Shown here: positions 37,333 through 48,806 of the stretch, one piece after another | How positions within the stretch are numbered: the first letter of the stretch is position 1 | How the letters are laid out: each line of letters begins with the position of its first letter | Assembly (NCBI GenBank): GCA_037953625.1 | Contig: CM075655.1 | Location: forward strand, 122,457,001-122,521,000 | DNA: 64,000 nucleotides | Origin: Crotalaria pallida | Taxonomy: Eukaryota > Streptophyta > Magnoliopsida > Fabales > Fabaceae | Direction of reading: 5' to 3' | Made by a program: the position numbers and the translations under genes | Notes under the pieces: model-generated | The model's input: the letters and a program-made list of their open reading frames with translations, nothing else | Databases searched by the model: none | Told to the model about the DNA's origin: nothing

Positions 37333-37912
37333 TAAATAAAAAGATAATGTGGGATAAAGCATCGGAGCTGAAAAATTGTCAGGACGAAAAGGAAAGGCTC
37401 CAAAAGAAAATGCAACTACTAGTACTAGTTCTACTACATAAAGAATCCAACGGTGGAGGAACAATCATCCGCGGAAACCCGGAGCCGCTCACACCCAAGA
37501 CCTTGGAATCTCACCCTTCCATACAAACACAGAAAAAGGCAGTGCACTCGGACACACACCTTGTCATTCATGACTCATCCCACCCTTTCTCTCTCCTCAA
37601 CCTCATCTCTTCTTCTAGAGTACAGTAACTTCTAACTTCTAACCTAACCTAACCCAACCCTAGTTAAATTATCAACTCCACTCATCCATCCCTCCCTTCT
37701 GTTTATTTATACCCCAACTGCACCCCTTCCTTAATTTCCATTCTCTTCCTCTCATTCCTGGTTTCTCTCTGTTTCCTTTCCTATGTCTATGTGAGGTCTC
37801 CATCTTGCAACTAGGTCCTTCTCGATACTCTCCGATTATTCCTTCTTCTGTTAATTATTACCACTACAGTTTTTAATAACTCGTGGTTTTAGCTAAAAAG
37901 ACTAAAACAGGC
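37333..37912 (+). promoter_or_regulatory. LBD promoter and pyrimidine-rich 5' leader
   Basis: A TTTATTTATA motif at 37702-37711 fits a TATA box and is followed by C/T-rich leader sequence (TTCTCTTCCTCTC type) up to the ATG at 37913, implying a leader of roughly 170-180 nt. A Stowaway-like MITE ends at 37332, so the available proximal promoter is about 370 bases. Overlapping short frames at 37347-37635 show no family resemblance and are taken as noncoding. Confidence 0.45.
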
Positions 37913-38744
37913 ATGAGTTGCAACGGGTGCAGAGTCCTTCGAAAGGGTTGCAGCGAGTCCTGTATCTTACGCCCTTGCCTTCAGTGGATCGATACTCCCG
38001 AAGCCCAAGGGCATGCTACAGTTTTCGTTGCTAAATTTTTTGGCCGTGCTGGACTCATGTCCTTCATTTCCAACGTCCCCCAACCCCAAAGACCTGGTAA
38101 CTTTTTTTTAATTTTACATTTTTAACCTTAACTCACTCACTCCCTCGTCTAAGCCTTGTCAACTAACATTTCTATTTCTTTTTCTTTTCTTTCTTTTTTA
38201 TTTTTATTTTTTTTTTATGTTTGCAGCTTTGTTTCAATCTTTGTTGTTTGAAGCGTGTGGAAGAACGGTCAACCCAGTCAACGGTGCGGTTGGGCTTCTA
38301 TGGACCGGAAACTGGCACGTGTGTCAGGCAGCGGTTGAGACGGTGCTCCGCGGTGGCACCCTCAGGCCCATGCCGGAGCTTCTCTCCCTGGACTCGCCCA
38401 CTCCCACCGCCGATGATTTTTCCGAAGGGGAAGTCACGTGCACCGACATGTGGAAGTTGCGAGATCAGAACCCGAATTTTCGGTTCACCAGTTCGAGGTC
38501 TAAGGTCTCTGGCGGTGGAAAACGCAAGCGATCGGAGGAAATCGGTGATCTCAATCTCCGGTTGACGCCGAGTTTCATGCAGAACTCGTCGCCGGCGTAC
38601 AGTTGCCGACGAGATATTCGCCGGCCAGGCTCGCCATCGATGAATTCGGAGGAATCCGTGACGACGATGACGTGCTTGGATAGCGGGCTGGTGGATCGTT
38701 ACGCTCACGGCGGAGATAGAAAAGTCCTCAACCTTTTCATTTGA
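37913..38744 (+). CDS. Class II LOB-domain (LBD) transcription factor, LBD37/38/39-like
   Basis: Two exons, 37913-38096 and 38227-38744, splice GT-AG in phase 1 to give 233 aa. The ATG at 37913 is chosen because it begins the LOB domain exactly as in the family; the frame extends upstream only through a GTG. The zinc-finger-like C-x2-C-x6-C-x3-C is C3, C6, C13, C17. The GAS block runs about 38-86 (FVAKFFGRAGLMSF .. FEACGRTVNPVNGAVGLL). The intron falls after residue 61, at the usual class II place. After the domain come acidic and Ser/Pro-rich sequence, a KRKR basic patch at 160-163 that may be a nuclear signal, and DLNLRL at 169-174, an LxLxL EAR repression motif. Arabidopsis LBD37/38/39 are nitrate-induced repressors of anthocyanin and nitrogen-response genes; a similar role here is inference. 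The coding GC is much higher than in flanking DNA. Confidence 0.93.
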
Positions 38745-39330
38745 GGGTTCTTCTTTTTATCTCCAAACGGGGCTGGGACACGCGCACCGCACGTGATAGT
38801 AGTACTGTGTTGTGTTGTGTCGTATTTATCTCTTTGCTTTTTTTTTTTTTTTTTTTTTTTGAAGGCTTTGTTTTGAGTGTTTTCCGGAATTAAATCCGGT
38901 GAGATTTTGTAAGGTACCGACACAGGATTTCTCTATACGGTATTGTTCATTGTAAACGGAGAGAAAGATGAGCGTTCGTCGGTGATTAATTTTTATTTTT
39001 CTTTTGGTTCTATGGTCTATATCAAGCATGTTATGATGCATGAATATTAAATAATACTCCGTAATAATGAAATATCAAATATAAGTACTGTATTTTTCTT
39101 TTTAAGTTATAGCGGCAGTGATCGGTAGGTGCTTATTTAGTTTTGGGACAAAATTACTTTAGATATCAAAATCATGATGGATATAAAACTACTAAAACAA
39201 ATGTGAATTTGCTTTTCAAAATTAATTCCAAAAAAATATTTTATATATCCAAACATGCACTAAATCCTTTTCTGAGGATGTGAGATTGTGAATATGAATT
39301 GGATGGATGAATTACTATTCATTAGTTGTA
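38745..39330. other. LBD 3' flank with a poly-T tract
   Basis: This is the probable 3' UTR and downstream DNA of the LBD gene. It contains a run of 23 T at 38838-38860 and several AT-rich stretches that could serve as poly(A) signals (for example AATATTAAATAAT near 39043). No gene is seen. Confidence 0.4.
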
Positions 39331-39596
39331 TTCCCTTCATCCTAATTATAAGGTCTTCTTAATATTTTTATTTTGTTTTTATTTATAAGATCTTTTACAA
39401 ATTTTCAATGAGCATTAATTATTATTTTTTTCACAAATACCCATATTTATTTAACACTTTTTAGATTTTCAATAATATTAATAGGGGTAATTTTGAAAAT
39501 ACATATAAAAATAATTTTTTTAATATAATTAACTAAATTATTTTATTTTCTTAATTGACGTGAAATCTAAAAAAACCTTATAATTAGAAACGGAGG
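39331..39596. mobile_element. Stowaway-like MITE
   Basis: TA-flanked, ends TTCCCTTCATCCTAATTATA and TATAATTAGAAACGGAGG, with the interior AACACTTTTTAGATTTTC..AGGGGTAATTTTG. Confidence 0.75.
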
Positions 39597-41010
39597 TAAT
39601 ATAAAATTAGGGAAGTTGATGAATATCAAAGTGGCGTCCCAAGTTTACCAGCACCCCTAAATATAAACATTTTGACCTGATCTGTTCATGAAGGACACGA
39701 GGGAGCTGTCTCTGACTGATGACTCAGCCAACTATATGTCCTTATCTATTCCAATTATAAGAAATACTGTAAGAAATAAGAAATTATTACTACTTGGTTT
39801 TGAGCTATCACCATATTCACGGTTCAGGTTTATGATAATTTAATAACACCAAAGTAAAACTTTTGGGATTGTAATGCTAGTATTGGGCAAAACTGTTTTT
39901 TTTCCCTCCTGTTTATTTATTTTAAAAGTTTGTTTTTAAAGTGATCTTCAAATTTATTTTTGTCCTTCCATTAATTTTTTTCATCTCTATCTCCGGTCAT
40001 TGTCATTTTTTTTCCACTCTCCCACCATTTTTTCTATTTAAAAAAAAAACATCATTTAAAAATTAAATAATTATTTAAATTTTCAACAAATTAATTATGT
40101 TCTAATATATCATTTCTCTTTATGTAATCATTATTTTTTTTTGTTATTTACATAAATAAATACCTTATTAAATAAAGATAGACATAAAAAATATAGCATT
40201 CATTGCTTTTTTAAATTTAAATAAATTAAAAAAAAAACAGATAATACCAAAGGGAGGTAGCACTGTGAAGAAGAAAGCGAGAGGCAGAGAGAGAAGGAGG
40301 TATAATTGTTCAAGTGACTTTTGGAGGTTGCAAAGAGGTGTATAAAACATCAAACACGATGAAGGAGTAGGAATCGAGGTGCTACAAATTAATCTGCTGA
40401 CTGCTTCTTGTCTTTGCTTTTAATCTTTGCCATAGGTGAAACCAAAACTGTACGGACGTGTCAGCGTCAGGTTTTGGCTGTCTTCCTCCTCTTCTCTGTG
40501 CTGTCCTATTCTTTCATTACTGGTATGGGTCATGTCACTCGGAGCCACAACCCAAACTGTATGGGAAAAATTTTGTGCAAAGAAAGGGTAAGCATGATTG
40601 TTAGTATCTTTTTCCCCTGCAATCACATGACTCGACTATTTATCGGAGGTATTTGGACGTGTAGGTGTAATTCACGTTGTCCTGTGTCGAGTTTGGAATA
40701 TTTGGATTAGATTCAAAAGGTAATGATTAGTGAATTTAATTTTTCTTCTCGTATTTATGAATAAAAAACTTTAAAAAATTGTCCATAAAAAATTACTTTC
40801 ATAGTAATTCCATGACATGCGTTTTTTAGTCATTATACATGTATTAATAAATGAGTAAATAAATGTAACAATTCGACATATCTTGATTATGTTATTTCCA
40901 AAACTATATTGAAGAGAGGTGCAAAAAAATGATAGATAAAAAAGAAAATGTGATAAATAAAAATATTGCTTAAAAAGTATAAATGAAGATTGAGATTTTA
41001 AAAATACATA
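39597..41010. other. Unassigned intergenic DNA
   Basis: A frame at 40408-40710 (100 codons) overlaps an opposite-strand frame and has no recognisable domain. Region 40230-40700 is less AT-rich than its surroundings. No gene is called. Confidence 0.3.
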
Positions 41011-41357
41011 CTCTCTCTTTTTTATTGAATTTGGCCTTTTAGACCCATACACACAGATTAAGAAGGTGTTAATTATTGTAAGTATTTTTTATGGTTTGTC
41101 CAAAATGTTCCTGTTTAATTCTTATTGAAAATTGTAATAGTATTTAATTTTTATTAGTAAGTGTGTCCATTAATTAATGTATAGTGATTTGAGATGAGAG
41201 ATGGATAAAAGTATAATTAATGAGGAGTAAGAGAAATGATTGAATGAAATGTTAAAATTGGAAAAATAAATATGTTTGTGTATTGAAAATGTAAAATGTC
41301 AAACATTGTGAACAAAAAAAAAAGCTTAAAAGATCAAACTCAATAAAACGGAGAGAG
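41011..41357. mobile_element. Stowaway-like MITE
   Basis: TA-flanked, ends CTCTCTCTTTTTTATTGAAT and TCAATAAAACGGAGAGAG; it is the 7395/31562 subfamily in reverse orientation. Confidence 0.8.
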
Positions 41358-41808
41358 TAACATATTAGACAAAATAAAACGACTAAAAATACATAGCTAA
41401 TGGGATGGGAGATTCTTTATCTACCCCATTGGATGACAATGAAATAGTTCTGTTTGAAAATTTAATTTTTTTATCCCCTTAAACTGAACCTAATCAAACT
41501 TCATTTTTTTTTTATTTTCTTAAACAGTTTATCCAATAGTACGTTGCAATTGGATTTTTTAAAAAAAATAAAAACATACTCGTCTTTGTATCCTTATTTG
41601 AAAAATGCTAAGGGCACTTGTTAGCAAGACCTTTTACTTTTACTTGATTCATTTTACTCTTAAATTCACTGTTTCTCTCTTTCTTTCGATGAGATTGTGT
41701 ACTCTCTTATAGTACGTGGATAAGCTTCATTAAATAGGGTATGGCAAAGTAAAAAAAAAAAGAAAAACAAGTTTAGAAGCTTTGATGAATTTATTGTGTA
41801 AAATATTA

Positions 41809-42082
41809 CATCCTCCGATTTGAATTATAAAAAAAAATAATTTATATTTATTAAGAAAATTAGTTGATTGTATTTAATTTTTTTATACTCATAAAAAATA
41901 AAGGTATTTTAGGAAAGTGATATTAAGAATGAAACAAAAATTAGATAAGATAACAATATTTTATGGATATTTTAGGAAAATAACAGTGAGATTGAAATAT
42001 AATTTAAAAAAATTAGTTAATTTTGTTTATATTTTAAATCAAAGAAAATATATTTTTTTCTTATATTTCAAACCGGAGAAAA
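41809..42082. mobile_element. Stowaway-like MITE
   Basis: TA-flanked, ends CATCCTCCGATTTGAATTAT and ATATTTCAAACCGGAGAAAA, a diverged member of the 42234 subfamily. Confidence 0.65.
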
Positions 42083-42233
42083 TACTTATTCAACTTAACA
42101 ATGAGTTTAGATGAATTTAATTTTATGATAGGCATAGTGATATTTTAAACTTTCAAAACTTATTTGGCAACATTTTTTAAAACTTATTTACACTGGAGAT
42201 CTTATTAATTTTTAAAAAAGCAGTTAAAAGATA

Positions 42234-42516
42234 CTCCCTCCGGCTCGAATTATAATTAAAACCAACTAATTTTACACTTATTAAGGAGGTTAGTTGATTG
42301 TATTTAATTTTCTCAAATTTATAAAAAAATAGAGGTATTTTAGGAAAGTTGCATTGGAAATGAAACAAAAATTAAATAAAATAACAATTTTTTAGGGATG
42401 TTTTTGGAAAGTGGCATTGAGAATGAAATAAAATTTAAAAAAGTTGATTAGTTTTGCTTATATTTTAAACCAAGAAAGATGTGTTTTTTGTTGCTTATAT
42501 TTGAAGCCGGAGGGAG
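42234..42516. mobile_element. Stowaway-like MITE
   Basis: Left TA, inverted ends CTCCCTCCGGCTCGAATTAT and TATATTTGAAGCCGGAGGGAG. The right TA has mutated to CA. Confidence 0.82.
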
Positions 42517-44539
42517 CAGTAATCCAAGCCATAGAAAATTACAATATTATTATGCAATTCCCGGATAATGATGTTACTGTATAAGATATGTGGAGAAAAG
42601 AAAGTAAACGAATCCATTTGTGGTTGATTTGAATGGGAAACCAAGTGGCAGCAATTGGCTTTAATTTTCTTTCTGCGATGCTGCGTCTCGCCGCATTTGC
42701 CATGGACCCCACGGAACCTTCCCCCATTTTGCAATGTGGTTCCCACGTACACCTCAGCTTCCACTAGTTCAGTGTCTCTTGCGATAGTTGATGATACTCT
42801 CACCTCAGGTTATATTCACCCTCTGTGCCCCACACCCTCCTCTTTCCTTGGAAATAGAATGATTTCCTCTCCCTCTCTTGCTGAAGTGCTACGCTACACC
42901 TCATTAACACGGGTTGAGCGGGTTACACTAAGTCATGACAATTGAGAAATTATTACATCCTCTCGTTCTTAGTATAAGCAACTTTTGACCAAAATATTTT
43001 CCTTTAAAATAAATAGGTAAGTTAATTATTTATATTGAAATTGTAAATTTTAAGTATATATTTATCAATTCATCCTTTTGATTTTTTAGTCATTAATTAG
43101 TATTTTTTTAATTTTTAATCCAAAATTATTTTCCACCCATTTTTTAAAAAAACGCGGAACAATAAGCAAAAATTGAAAAATAAGAGGAAAAAGAAAAATC
43201 AATCAGAAAATAAGTGGGTTTTTGCATTATTTAGTTTGAGAATAAAATGAAAAAATATGAGAAAAGAGAAGATTTAAGGGTACGTATGGTTTGCGAAAAT
43301 ATTTTTCGTTTTCATTTTAAATTTTTTTATAATTATAATAATGACTCCATATTTTTTATTTCATTTTTTTTTAATTATGAATATGGCCTCGCGTTTTCAT
43401 TTCATTTCCCATTTTCAAAACTTTTTTTATAGAAAACAGTGAAAATAATAATTCTTTTCACTATTTCCTTTAAATATTTGGAAACAGGAAACAAAATGAA
43501 AATACGAGATCATATACAAAATTAATAAAAATTATAAACTAAACATGGGATGATAATTATAATTATCAATAATTTTTTTAAAATAAAAGCAGAAAACGTT
43601 TTTACAAACCAAATAAACCCTGATTAATACATTTTCTCATTTTGTTTGATTGAATAAAAAAATGTGAAAAAATTAATCAACATAAAAATAAATATATTTT
43701 TTAAATTTTTATAACACAAAATAGTATACATGTCAAGAAACACACAGACACACACAAAAAAAAAAAAAGGGATAGGTGGAGCATTTGTTTTCACTACATA
43801 AATTTTTATTATTGTAGTTTATTTTTTGTTCATCATGTTAAAAAATTAGCAATCAAAGAAAATGTTAGGACTCGATCCTTTGTCTTGTTGATCGCGAACT
43901 CACAATTATATCATTGAGCTAAAGCTTTTTAATTGTTTATAGTAGCGAATCATTAAAATTACACCTCGTAAAATTTTGGTCAAGCTTCACCACCGGATAT
44001 GAAAGGAATGCTGATGAACATGCAGCTGGATGAGGATTAAAGAAGGAAGATTAGCATCTCGTGCTCGCTTGGAAAGGGCAAAACGTCATATTTTTGCTTG
44101 CATGATTGCTTGCTTGAACATTTTTCTCACAATGCGTGGTACAAGTAGTAGGAATACGATAAATATCCTTTTATTTTTAAGAGATGGAGTAGGATAAGTA
44201 ATTAATTAAGAGAAAATGAGTAGATGAGAAATTTTCCCTTCTTTCGTTCACTTTTGCATCTTTTGGAGTTTTGGTCACTATATTTGTTTGATAGTGTACA
44301 TTTTATATAGTGGTGAACAAATTTTTTCGTGGAATTTCTTAACCTCAGTCCTTAATATATAAAGTAATTTTGTATTAAAAAAAATAAAGATTTAATATTA
44401 TAAAAAATAAACTTAGTTTTCTAATGAGTTATTACTTTTTTTTTACCCTCTTATCCTCGGCTATAAGAGCGAGGTTAAGCAAATCCTTTCTTTATTATTG
44501 CCCAATAATAATTGGGAATATCCCTTGTTATTTGAGTTA
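42517..44539. other. Unassigned intergenic DNA
   Basis: Region 42590-42945 is less AT-rich, with overlapping frames on both strands that show no domain; a regulatory or former genic segment cannot be excluded. A box-B-like relic (GTTAGGACTCGATCCTTTG, 43864 on) may be a SINE fragment. No gene is called. Confidence 0.3.
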
Positions 44540-44690
44540 TGATAAATAGATCTACAAAATCAACCTACAAATAAACCTATACCATAAGAAAGTGACATAT
44601 GTCACTTGTTAACCAATCAATGACACATGTCAATTCCTTTATAGTGTAGGTTTGTTTATATGTTAATTTTATAAGTCTATTAATCATTTT
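44540..44690. repeat. Short inverted-repeat element, second copy of the 4700 family
   Basis: Arms AAATCAACCTACAAATAAACC and the inverse GGTTTGTTTATATGTTAATTT surround a GTGACATATGTCACTTGTTAACC core. Confidence 0.5.
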
Positions 44691-44924
44691 TGTTGTTATT
44701 TTATATTTTTTTACTTGAAAAATATTTAATTGATGATGGAAATATATTATATAATATTAATAACATTAGAAATTGAAAAAAAAATCTTATAAATAATACA
44801 AAAAAAGTTTACAAGAGGCTTATATATATTGAAAAAATATTTTTTTCCTTATATTAACAAAGTTTATACTCTTTTTAGTTTTTAATATAAGTCTTTTTGG
44901 TAAACTTTTTTTGGGTTTTATGTA

Positions 44925-45197
44925 CTCCTTCTAATTCGTAATATATAAGAAAAAAATAAATTCATACTTATTAAGAAAGTTAATTAAGTGTATTTAGTTT
45001 TTTTTTTCAAAATTTTAAAAAAATAGAGGTATTTTAGAAAAGTAAACAAAAATTAAATGAGATAGCAACCAATTTAAAAGAATATTTTATAAAAGTAACA
45101 TTGAGAATGAAAAATAAAGTAATGAGATTAATTGACTTTTTCTTATATTTTAAACCAAAGTAATATATATTACTACTACATTACAAATTGGAGGAAA
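44925..45197. mobile_element. Stowaway-like MITE
   Basis: TA-flanked, ends CTCCTTCTAATTCGTAATAT and TACAAATTGGAGGAAA, of the 41809/42234 type. Confidence 0.55.
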
Positions 45198-45567
45198 TAC
45201 TTTTTTTTTTTACATAAATATCCATATTTATTTATTAGGAGTATTTTTTTAGTTCTTAAATAAAAATGAAAGGATAATTTTGAAAAATAAATCAAATATT
45301 TCTAATTTGAAGTTCACTAATTACATTTACAAATTTTCTTAATCCTCGTAAATTTTTTCGAAAGGAGTTTATATTATTGGTTGGAGTAAATATTTAAGTT
45401 TGGACGAAACTTAAAAAGGTACTATATCAATTACTATCAAAGTGATAAAAATGATAGAGTAACGGATAGATCAATACATGTGGGATACTGGTATTAGAGG
45501 TGGTATTTATAGTTAGTTTATCAATGAGAATTGTATAGAGATAGAGTTTCACAACAATGGTTTATCT

Positions 45568-46105
45568 TTGTATATTAGGGAAATTCTTATTTCTTGGATT
45601 CCTTCCAACAATGGTTTCGTGAAACTTAATGTTGATGACTCTTATAGAAGTAGCTCTTGTGAGGCAGCATGCGGTGGCATCTTGTATGGTTCTTCAGGCA
45701 GTTTCTGCAGTAACTTGGGTACATGTTCCTCAACCAAAGCTGAGTTATGGGGTCTTAAGCTACCTTGTCATCTTCAGCTTCACTCCCTAGAGATTGAAAT
45801 GGACTCCAGTGCTATACCGCTTGTGAGTTGTGACTAGGCATTGTGCTCCAAGTCACAACTACTACCCAATAGTACGTGAAATCAGGAAGTTATGTCATTG
45901 GAATGGAGTATATTCCTAAAATATATTTTTGGAAAACCTAATCGGTGCGCTGATCTATTAGCTAACAAAGGTCATACGGGTCCTCTAGATTGTGAGGATG
46001 TTTACTTGTCTGTCTTATTTGTTTCCCCTCGTTTGTGAGGATGCTTACGGGATTGCATTTCCCTATGTAATTTAATCTTTCTTTGGGCTTTAGCCCCATT
46101 TAATA
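45568..46105 (+). pseudogene. Degenerate LINE 3' end with RNase H-like domain
   Basis: The frame 45568-45837 reads WIPSNNGFVKLNVDDSYRSS, then ACGGILYGSSGSF, TKAELWGLKLP and LEIEMDSSA, matching the RNase H-like (RVT_3) domain of plant L1-type LINE polyproteins. A stop at 45837 and a frame change follow; a later frame gives RCADLLANKGHTGPLDCEDV, the usual end of the same domain. The sequence ends GGGCTTTAGCCC and an A-rich tail near 46110, as in LINE 3' ends. It is 5'-truncated, has internal stops, and no endonuclease or reverse transcriptase remains. Confidence 0.8.
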
Positions 46106-46315
46106 TATTTAAAAAAAATAAAAATTTCACAAACAGAACCTTCTGTAGTAGTAATCGTTGCACAGGATTTCGGAGATATATTTTTTTTAAAGGTATATGC
46201 AACAATTTACTCTTTGCTACGCAACTATTGCATAAATTTTTTATGGACTTTACTTTAGATTAAATTAATAAAAATGATTTATAAACCTACAAAATTAGTT
46301 TACAAAATAATCTAT

Positions 46316-46765
46316 ACTAGGAAAATTGTCCGTGCGATGCACATGTCTTAAATTTTGCTATCCTTTATTTTTGAAGGGCTTTCCATTTGTTAAAACATTA
46401 AACATTAATTTTAATTACATGTGAATTTTTTTTTAGCAGAAAATAAATCTATCATTTTTTGGAATTATATTTTATATGGTATTTTTTTCTGATTATTAAA
46501 AATTTACATTGAAATTTATTTTTTATGATCAGACAAATTTTTGTAATCAAATCGGAATACAATACTTATAATTAGATAAAACGCGATAAAGATTTTGAAA
46601 AATATTTATATATAATATGTGAAACAATCATGTATACTTTAAAAATAGTTATGATAACTTTTATTACTTTTTTCGTGTTTTTTTGGTGGGACAATTATAT
46701 AATATAAAATTGGTATAATATATAATACACAAACTTCTATCTATATATTAAGCAAAATGTAAATA
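46316..46765 (-). mobile_element. Partial Helitron-like copy, inverted relative to 18788-20200
   Basis: On the minus strand it ends with a GTGCATCGCAC hairpin and CTAG followed by T, and shares TATTCCGATTTGATTACA and TGATTGTTTCACATATTATA with the first copy. The 5' end is not found; similarity stops near 46765. Confidence 0.6.
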
Positions 46766-46770
46766 TTTAA

Positions 46771-47666
46771 ATATGTCTTTTGTCACACACTTATCATTAT
46801 CAAGGAAAAATCATAGTTATTTGACACATGTTGAAGTGAAAAAATATATTTGTAATGACCAATAAAAACATGTTGAATTGAAAATTAAAAATGTAAATAA
46901 ACAAAACAAAAACCAATTGTACTTCCAACTTCTAAAGTTTAGACACGGCTTAAGAACATCTATTTGGAAAGAACCATGAACAATTTATATATGAGAAGCA
47001 AAATACTTAAAAGAGAAAAAGATCTTTATCCTTACATCATCGGGGAGAACACATTACATTTAGTTGCCTCAAGCATTTTGAAGGCAGAGCCACCTTCATT
47101 AAATGTTTGTCTCCTTAATATTTTTTATTTTTGTGATTTTTTACCATCCTTATGGTCGGGAGTATTTCCTCAATCGTTGAATGGGACGAAGGTCGGGAGT
47201 ATTCCCTCAATCCTAAATCTAAAATCTTTATGAGAAATTTACATAAGGTAGGTTAATTTTGTTAGTAACATTAAAATTGTAAAAATTTAATATACTTATT
47301 TGAAACTGCCTCTAAAGATATTATTGACATTTTAAAATGTATTGACTTAATTGAAATATTTTTAAAAGAAGGTTTTTTATAAGCGATTTTTGGAAAAGGT
47401 AATTAAGTTTTATTAAAAATTGAAATGAGTTTATGCAAATTGGAAAAATAAAACTATGGATACAGATGGATAAATGTATATGGATTAAATGATAATTTTT
47501 TACTTTAATATTTTGAATGAAATTTTTTAGTTGAAATTTCACACACATTGACAATTTCTTGCTACATATTTTGGATATATATTTTTATTAGACTTTTTTT
47601 ACTATTTTTTTACCTATATTTTTTTTATATTTTTATTAGTCTTGTTTAATGATATTGTGTAGTGCA
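46771..47666. other. Unassigned AT-rich intergenic DNA
   Basis: Frames at 46964-47233 and 47321-47554 have no domain. A doubled GGTCGGGAGTATTxCCTCAAT motif near 47153-47212 looks like a small local duplication. Confidence 0.3.
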
Positions 47667-47667
47667 T

Positions 47668-47693
<26 letters not shown>
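47668..47693. repeat. (AT)n microsatellite
   Basis: About 13 AT units. Confidence 0.9.
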
Positions 47694-47699
<6 letters not shown>

Positions 47700-47747
47700 T
47701 TTGTTAAAAATAATTTTTATTTAGATTTAATATTTTTTTACCCTTAA

Positions 47748-47946
47748 CTAACGGGGTTTGGTTCAGTTGGTGTAAGACCTCAACTGAAATCTTGGGAATG
47801 GGCCACGGGTGCTAGTAGTCCCGTGTTCGATTCTCACTAAAAACATCCAGTCACGCAGCTCGCTTCGGATTAGTCTCAAGGACTCCCTGGTATTAAGGGT
47901 GCTCTTGGGAATACCGGTGGTTCCGCAAGAAATACACATAAAAAAA
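47748..47946 (+). mobile_element. tRNA-derived SINE (family B) with 11-bp target duplication
   Basis: A box-A-like GGTTCAGTTGGTGTAAGAC, box B CCGTGTTCGATTCTCAC, body GGATTAGTCTCAAGGACTCC, GGTGGTTCCGC, A tail. Perfect TTTACCCTTAA duplications lie at 47737-47747 and 47947-47957. Sister of the minus copy at 6785. Confidence 0.93.
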
Positions 47947-48454
47947 TTTACCCTTAATATTGATTGATAGCATTTTTTATAAATGTGTAGTAAAGAATAC
48001 AATAATATATAGCAAAATATTTATTAATTTTTTTATAAGCAAATTTTGGAATGTGGTAATAATTAAGTTTTATTATAAATTGAAATGAGCTCATGCAAAT
48101 TAAACAAAAACTATAAATATAGATTCATTAACGAAAAAATTATAGATGAATAATTAAAATGTTAATTTTTTATGTTAATATTTTGAATAAAACTTTTTAG
48201 TTAAAATTTCACATGTATTAATACTTTCATGCTAAAATATTTCGGATGTATATATTTTTATTAGACTTTTCTTTTATTATTTTTTTTAATTTATATTTTC
48301 CTATCATTTTTATTAGTTTCGTTTAACGATATTATGTAATGCATTATATATAAAATATTTTTTTTAAAAATAGTTTTTTATTTAAATTTAACTTTTTTTA
48401 CCCTTAATATTGATTGATCACATTTATTATAAATATGTAGTGAAGAATACAATA

Positions 48455-48491
<37 letters not shown>
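48455..48491. repeat. (AT)n then (AG)n microsatellite
   Basis: A compound simple repeat: about 11 AT units followed by about 8 AG units. Confidence 0.9.
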
Positions 48492-48684
48492 AATGAAAAG
48501 ATTAGAAATGATATGGACGGATGTGATTTACTTGCAATGGATGACTGCAATTAGAAAAGAAATTAGGAGGGAAAAAATATCATTTGGAGGGAAAGTAAGA
48601 TTAACCCTCAACTTCTCCTATTTTATAATATGTTGATGATGACTTTTATTAATTATTAATATTGTGTTTCTAAGAAAACATGAT

Positions 48685-48806
48685 GAGCGGTTACGATTTA
48701 ATCTAATAAAATATGATGGACGACTAAGATTAAAAGATACAAAACGAGCGGTTATGATTTAATCTAATAAAATATGATGGACGACTAAGATTAAAAGATA
48801 CAAAAC
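48685..48806. repeat. 61-bp direct tandem duplication
   Basis: Two adjacent units (48685-48745, 48746-48806) start GAGCGGTTA and end GATACAAAAC; they differ at about one base (ACGATT versus ATGATT). Confidence 0.9.

Noticed and set aside
38298..38708. 136-codon minus frame over LBD exon 2
   Set aside because: A shadow of the high-G+C LBD coding exon on the opposite strand.
40408..40710. 100-codon plus frame with hydrophobic segments
   Set aside because: Overlapped by a minus frame, no recognisable domain, codon use not distinctive; left as unassigned intergenic DNA.
42495..42945. Frames of 62-102 codons on both strands
   Set aside because: Mutually overlapping and without motif. Only the locally lower AT content is unusual.
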